Source: Numida meleagris
Taxonomy: Eukaryota; Chordata; Aves; Galliformes; Numididae
DNA: 64,000 nucleotides
Direction: 5' to 3'
Assembly (NCBI RefSeq): GCF_002078875.1
Contig: NC_034410.1
Location: 95,781,292-95,845,291, forward strand
Shown: positions 60,001 through 64,000 of the stretch, one piece after another
How positions within the stretch are numbered: position 1 is the stretch's first letter
How the letters are laid out: each line of letters opens with the position of its first letter
Translations under genes and position numbers: made by a program
The notes under the pieces: model-generated
Seen by the model: the letters and a program-made list of their open reading frames with translations, nothing else
Database searches by the model: none
What the model was told of the DNA's origin: nothing

Positions 60001-61388
60001 AGTGCAGAGGAGAAAAGAGCACCGCCAGCAACAGTAGATGGAATATTACAGAAATAATAGGCTTGTAAAGCCTGGCACTCTCTGGAGAATCGCAGCCAAG
60101 AACCACACATTGTGCCGTACAGTACTGTTTCAGTATGCGATCACATACACCGTGTATTTAGAAAGCCATATTTAGTATATAATGTTCTTTTTACTCATTC
60201 TTTTTTTTTTTTTCTTCTTGTTATTTTCTTCCAACAGCAGAGCCGACAAGCAGATTAGTAGCTGAACCCTCCAGATTCTCATCTTTGTTGATTTCTGCAC
60301 AGTGCTAGAGTGCAAGGCTCTTTTCCATTAGAGATGTACACAGTCAGAAAGAAATCATGCAGTAACTAAGTGATACATAGGCTCTGCAGGCAGATGGATT
60401 TTATCCCTGTGTACCAAAGTCAACTGTGAAAATCAATTGCAGAGTCTCTGCATCAAACCAAACCTGACCAAGTAATACAAAACTGCTTTCTCATCTGTGC
60501 ATGTGCTAGGAGGAGGTATTTTCAAATTGACCTTAGTCCATCAAGAGGAGTCAACAATTTGATTATTTTTAAAACCTTGAGTTGAAACCCTGTAAAATAA
60601 TTTATGCCTTGCTTATTTAAATGCATTAAGTGACAGTGATAAACAGCCCTGCTTCTCACAGATTTTAGGATTCTACACAACAAGTACAAGATAAACGTAC
60701 TTAAATACATTATTTGTCCCGATCTAGCAAATGCTTATGTATGATGGTAAAAGAAAGTGATGGAAACTTCTGCAGGAGGGGATCTTTGCTATATTAATCT
60801 CAGCTATATTGTAATACATTACGTTTAGCATAACCCTTAGGAAATAGAGAACAGATCGGAATTCCAAAAATCATGGAGATTCATATGAAAACTTACTTTA
60901 TACACAGTGTCCTCACCGGAGAAATACCAATATTAAATACAGTCCAAGAAGTTAAGAAACAAGCATTTTAAAACAGGCAAGTCATGACAGAAATGTTAGG
61001 AAATATGAAGTGCTCAGTATTGGGCAGTGGTAGCTCTTTAAAAAGGAATCCCACGAATGTGCCCAACAGCACTAAGTTAATACATAAGAGATATATAAAA
61101 CTGAAAGAAGCTACTACGAGTTAGGAAAAATTAATGTTTACCAATGACAATCTGACTTCCAGGGAAAGAATTTTAAAATTCCCTTTACATGTCTGTCAGA
61201 TACAGCTTTTATAGGAAAAATGGTCATTCGTTGTTTTCTTCTACAGACACTTACCTGTGGGAGGGAAATTTCTCTTTCAGAACAGAAATAATCAGATTTT
61301 CCACAAAATGATCAGTCTCGGTCACAAGATCTGCTGCAGATGTCTTTGTGGACACTTGTTTTTCCTCTGTTAGAGCTTTCCTAATAAT
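47953..61388 (-). CDS. IMPA2: Inositol monophosphatase 2, exons 2-8 (5' exon outside window)
   Basis: IMPA2 dephosphorylates myo-inositol monophosphates to free inositol for the phosphatidylinositol cycle. It is a cytosolic Mg2+-dependent enzyme of the lithium-sensitive IMPase family. Seven minus-strand exons (61255-61388, 56589-56693, 55237-55282, 52705-52813, 49172-49280, 48866-49017, 47953-48068) total 771 nt, giving 256 residues plus stop. Human IMPA2 has 288 as I recall, so about 32 residues from exon 1 are missing. Metal and substrate motifs are visible: LVTETD, GEES, the signature [14 protein letters not shown], and [17 protein letters not shown] with its catalytic-site Asp. The C-terminus ([20 protein letters not shown], then [10 protein letters not shown]) matches IMPA2 rather than IMPA1. 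All junctions are GT/AG and phases agree throughout. No stop or frameshift was seen. Confidence 0.97.
48866..49017 (-). CDS. IMPA2: IMPA2 coding exon 7 (WD catalytic motif)
   Basis: This exon is 152 nt: (G)[40 protein letters not shown] and [10 protein letters not shown] plus one base. The acceptor is CATGCTCAG and the donor GTGAGT. It carries the WD pair expected to provide the third metal site or substrate Asp. Confidence 0.97.
49107..49122. repeat. T16 homopolymer in IMPA2 intron 6
   Basis: A run of 16 T residues. It reads as poly(A) on the gene strand inside the 154-bp intron. Confidence 0.95.
49172..49280 (-). CDS. IMPA2: IMPA2 coding exon 6
   Basis: This exon is 109 nt: (D)[20 protein letters not shown] then [15 protein letters not shown] plus two bases. 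The acceptor is CCATTGCAG and the donor GTAAGA. Intron 6 is only 154 bp and contains an A16 run on the gene strand. Confidence 0.96.
52609..52631. repeat. Perfect inverted repeat (10-bp arms, 3-nt loop) in IMPA2 intron 5
   Basis: AGGATAATGA, TGT, TCATTATCCT. The arms are exactly complementary and lie about 75 bp from the weak exon 5 donor, on its intron side. Confidence 0.9.
52705..52813 (-). CDS. IMPA2: IMPA2 coding exon 5
   Basis: This exon is 109 nt: [20 protein letters not shown] then [16 protein letters not shown] plus one base. The acceptor is ATCTTAAAG (a weak pyrimidine tract) and the donor GTTGGT (a weak donor). It was found by homology between exons 4 and 6, and the phase fits both sides. 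Confidence 0.95.
53630..53830. repeat. Ancient MIR/CORE-SINE-like remnant in IMPA2 intron 4
   Basis: The order 'gataagtactattag', 'gtggacagatacacaaaaac', 'taagcgacttgcccaaggtc', 'acagaagttggtaacaaggtc' follows the well-known MIR-type 3' half (the ...cttgcccaaggtcacac... core). It is strongly diverged. The left boundary, with 'gatcttgaaggactttacag', is uncertain. Confidence 0.55.
53945..53963. repeat. T19 homopolymer in IMPA2 intron 4
   Basis: A run of 19 T residues just beyond the MIR-like remnant. Confidence 0.95.
54484..54562. repeat. Two-copy tandem duplication, 40-bp period, in IMPA2 intron 4
   Basis: Copies begin 'cttggcaatctgaatagcta' at 54485 and 'cttggcaatttgaatagcta' at 54525. Both continue 'tttcttcagt(a/t)tatatca'. 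Only two or three bases differ. Confidence 0.92.
54612..54674 (+). mobile_element. CR1 LINE 3' tail
   Basis: It reads 'acggttggactaggtgatct', then 'tagtggtctttccaacctt', ending with degenerate 'gattgattccatgat' octamers. Confidence 0.88.
55237..55282 (-). CDS. IMPA2: IMPA2 coding exon 4
   Basis: This exon is 46 nt: (R)[15 protein letters not shown]. The acceptor is TTTTTCACAG and the donor GTATGA. It is too short to stand out as an open frame. Confidence 0.95.
56105..56148. repeat. Two-copy tandem duplication, 22-bp period, in IMPA2 intron 3
   Basis: 'catctacattcaacctagtt' is followed by 'catctacatacagcctagtt'. The two copies are adjacent with about two mismatches. Confidence 0.85.
56589..56693 (-). 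CDS. IMPA2: IMPA2 coding exon 3 (GEES and DPVDGT metal-binding motifs)
   Basis: This exon is 105 nt: [20 protein letters not shown] then [14 protein letters not shown]. It holds the Glu and two Asp metal ligands of the IMPase fold. The acceptor is AAATGCAG and the donor GTAAGT. Confidence 0.97.
56831..56865. repeat. (TA)n tract in IMPA2 intron 2
   Basis: 'catatatatatataaaattc' followed by 'atatatatatgtata', close to exon 3. Confidence 0.85.
57283..57296. repeat. T14 homopolymer in IMPA2 intron 2
   Basis: A run of 14 T residues. Confidence 0.95.
61255..61388 (-). CDS. IMPA2: IMPA2 coding exon 2
   Basis: This exon is 134 nt. It begins [20 protein letters not shown], continues [20 protein letters not shown] and ends FPSH plus two bases. 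The acceptor is CCTCTTTCAG and the donor GTAAGT. Confidence 0.96.
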
Positions 61389-62152
61389 CTGAAAGAGGAG
61401 TTCATAAATCAGTCTTCATTGCCATTCATCCTGTGGACACTAACGTAATATAATTACTAACAAAATTATAGCTAATCCTGAAAAACAATCATAGGTGCAA
61501 TTCTACCAAAACCTATTCTAGTTCTTCTGAGTAAAAATCCTTCGGAGATAACGAGCAGCCTTTGGGAACATGGCATTTGGGATCACTCTGCAGGAATCTC
61601 TCTTGGCAGTTTAGAAAGGGATTAAGAATGGTATTCGTAAAAGCATGATGGCAGTCACTGTGATTTAGGAAATTAGAGAAAATATATGTAAGATAAGAAA
61701 GAACCTTGAGGCCCATAAATTCTCATGTTAAGACTTCTTTCCTTAAAAAAAAAATATTTACAGGACCAATAACTCACTGCTCTCTTACTTTAAAAAACAT
61801 ACAGTAAAGCAAACTCCACCATTTTCTTTTTGCCGACAAAGACACACAATATTAAATTTTTCTTGTGTGTAAGATTGTTTGAAAGTCCAAGTGCTGACCA
61901 TCCATTAGTCCCCAAGAATTGCTGTATACATAACAAAAACAAAGACTTAGGCTTCTCCTCAGATATGGAACCAGTGACCTAACTCTGGAAAAATCTTAAT
62001 CTCCTTTTAAAGGGTTTTACTGCTATAAGCTCAGAATTAAACCACATCAGTTGCAAATGCACGGATGGGAACATAGTCAATAAAAACTTCCGCCCAATTT
62101 TCCCATTTTCTTTCTCTCCTTTTTTTTTCCCCTTAACCTCTTCATTAAAAAA

Positions 62153-62184
62153 ATACATACATACATATATACGTAGAGAGAGAG
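62153..62184. repeat. (CATA)n/(GA)n short simple repeat
   Basis: 'atacatacatacatatatac' followed by 'gtagagagagag'. Confidence 0.8.
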
Positions 62185-63023
62185 TGGGTAGGATGATAAT
62201 GCTCAACTTGAAATAGGAGCTGCCTCATTTTTTAACCAGCGACAACTATAAACTCTTTGAAATTAGTAAAACCAAACCAAAGCAAAGATTAAGCACTGTT
62301 TATTTCTACAGAATTACATTAAATGAGAAAGAGCACCAAGAAAACCAATATGTCACATCTCTTCTAAAACACTGATTTGTTTAGTTACATCAGCATGGAT
62401 CAAAGTATTTTAAAGCTACCTAAGGATAAGTGTTTTAGGACCAAACAAAACAGTTCTGCTGTATTATGCACAGGAAAGGAAACCGGGAACTCCCTAATTT
62501 CACTCACAGCTCTTGGTTTTTGTAGTCTAAAATACTACATGTGAAGGAGCTTCAGATGGTTCTGACACGTAGTTGACTTTGCTGACTGACTGTTGCCTTA
62601 GCATGGACTTGGCAACTGGACTGTTTCTGCTTCACGAGCTGTAAAGCCTCAGTTCTAACTATTTATCCAAACTGGTGAAGACAGATTTGAACATTTTGCT
62701 TCAAACTCTTGCTGACGTTCATTACTGTATACCAAAATATTAAATCCACTTGATCATTTTAATTCCCTCGACGCAATGCATGGTTTTCTCAATGTTTTAA
62801 CCACACCACTGTAGAAGCACCACTTTAAGAAAGCCCTCAGGCTGCTCTTCGGGTAAATCAAAATCCAAAGTGCTGCAACTGTCTCAGCTGTGTTGTGTAA
62901 CCTCTCTAAAAAACCTTCTATGCTCATGCTTTTTATTTTCATTACTCCTCTTTTCTTTTATATTGCCTGTGAGTAAATGTGCTGCTGGATTGTATTGCCT
63001 TTCCTAGCACCTTTGTAATATTC

Positions 63024-63432
63024 AGGGTCTGGAGCACAAGCCTTATTGGGGGAGGCTGAGAGAACAGGGATTGTTCAGTCTGGAGAAGATGAGGCTCAGG
63101 GGAGACCTTATCGCTCTCTGCGATGACATGAAGGGAGGTTGTGGCCTCTTCTCCCAGGTAACAGTGATAGGATGAGAGAAAACAGCCTTAAGTTGTGCCA
63201 GGGGAGGTTCAGGTTGGATATTAGGAAAAATTTCTATTCCAAAAGAGTGGTGAGGCACTGGCACAGCTGCCCAGGGAGGTGGTGGCGGGGGGGGGGGAGC
63301 ACATTCCCTGGAGGCGTTGAAGAAGCATGTGGATGTGGCACTGAGGGACGTGGTTAGTGGGCATGGTGTGATGGGCTGACGGTTGGACTAGGTCATCTTA
63401 GAGGTCTTTTCCAACCTTAATGATTCTATGAT
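63024..63432 (+). mobile_element. CR1 LINE 3' segment, about 0.4 kb
   Basis: It reads 'ttgttcagtctggagaagat', 'gaggctcaggggagacctta', 'gtgaggcactggcacagctg', 'gtggatgtggcactgaggga' and 'agaggtcttttccaacctta', ending 'atgattctatgatt'. It is a sense copy with an intact 3' end and a G-run at about 63287-63297. Confidence 0.95.
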
Positions 63433-63791
63433 TAAGTCACACAACAAGGAATGGAGAGGACAGAGGGCCCAGATGTCTTCTCCCACACACCTGCCAGGAC
63501 AACCACCTACAGAGAAGTGCTCATGTTACATATCTCATTGCACTGTTCTGCTTACACTCATCACATGCTTCTGGGAGCTCCAAGACAGACTGACTGGCTT
63601 GCAGTACTGAAATATCTGCTCACTGGTAAAACCAAATGTCTAGATTGAAAGCATAACTACTTGCATATAATCTAGGAAATAACCATCTGTTTTGCTAGAA
63701 AAATCTATGTTCCATAGAAAATAGCCTAAAAATATCCCCTGGAAGCAAATGTAGGGAAGAAATCTTGGAAATTTTGCACCACACCCCCCTT

Positions 63792-63815
63792 AAAAAAAAA
63801 AAAAAAAAAAAAAAA
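63792..63815. repeat. A24 homopolymer
   Basis: A run of 24 A residues after ccccccttt-like sequence, in IMPA2 intron 1. Confidence 0.95.
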
Positions 63816-64000
63816 GGTGATATTCTTCTGGGTCTCTCATGACAAATTATTTTCTGATCAAAAAAACCTCCCAAAAGTACCTGTGGACTTCAGCATGCTA
63901 GCTTCTCATCTCATTTTCTTACCCTTCTTTTCACCTTTGTGCAAATTTACTGACTTTGGTGAAATTCCTCCAATTGTAATTGCAGAGAACTGTGCAAATA

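Larger units (their letters stand above)
61389..64000 (-). other. IMPA2: IMPA2 intron 1 (partial); exon 1 not in window
   Basis: No CpG island and no sequence matching the IMPA2 N-terminus appears between exon 2 and the right edge. It contains one CR1 copy (63024-63432) and an A24 run at 63792-63815. Confidence 0.75.

Noticed and set aside
1..64000. CRISPR arrays, operons, integrases or other prokaryotic systems
   Set aside because: No regularly spaced repeats or dense open frames. Introns, CpG islands and CR1 show the DNA is vertebrate.

Overview
The window is vertebrate nuclear DNA, most likely from a bird. It has many CR1 LINE 3' ends (recognisable by the terminal 'attctatgat'-type octamers), an avian-type ERV LTR, sparse GT-AG-spliced exons, and two CpG-island promoters. 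The coding sequence matches three known vertebrate genes. All three lie on the minus strand, in transcription order IMPA2 -> CIDEA -> TUBB6, which is the local gene order I recall for human 18p11.21. I cannot fix the species from sequence alone; a galliform is plausible.

Region by region: 1-3514 holds the 5' part of TUBB6 (coding exons 1-3; the large exon 4 lies off the left edge). Its CpG-island promoter is at about 2830-3860. 3.9-15.6 kb is intergenic and holds CR1 fragments and an LTR at about 13.93-14.97 kb with a CR1 nested in it. 15.6-27.95 kb is CIDEA, complete in five coding exons (218 codons plus stop) with its own CpG island at about 27.69-28.11 kb. A good minus-strand AATAAA at 15605-15610 suggests a 3' UTR of about 4 kb. 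28.1-46.6 kb is gene-poor and holds several CR1 copies, one about 0.7 kb long. 46.6-64.0 kb is IMPA2: coding exons 2-8 are present (256 codons plus stop) and exon 1 lies off the right edge.

The genes do not form an operon or shared pathway. TUBB6 is a cytoskeletal beta-tubulin, CIDEA a lipid-droplet protein, and IMPA2 a magnesium-dependent inositol monophosphatase. They are neighbours by conserved synteny. I joined all exons by hand. Every internal junction has GT/AG ends and the reading frame is preserved across every join, so these three calls are firm.

I did not find a previously undescribed biological system. The points most worth a second look are a 19-bp tandem duplication in the TUBB6 5' UTR, a perfect 10-bp-stem hairpin in the likely CIDEA 3' UTR, ancient SINE- or repeat-like remnants in and near IMPA2, a possible GPCR TM7 fossil near 41 kb, and a CR1 copy that unusually lacks its 3' end.
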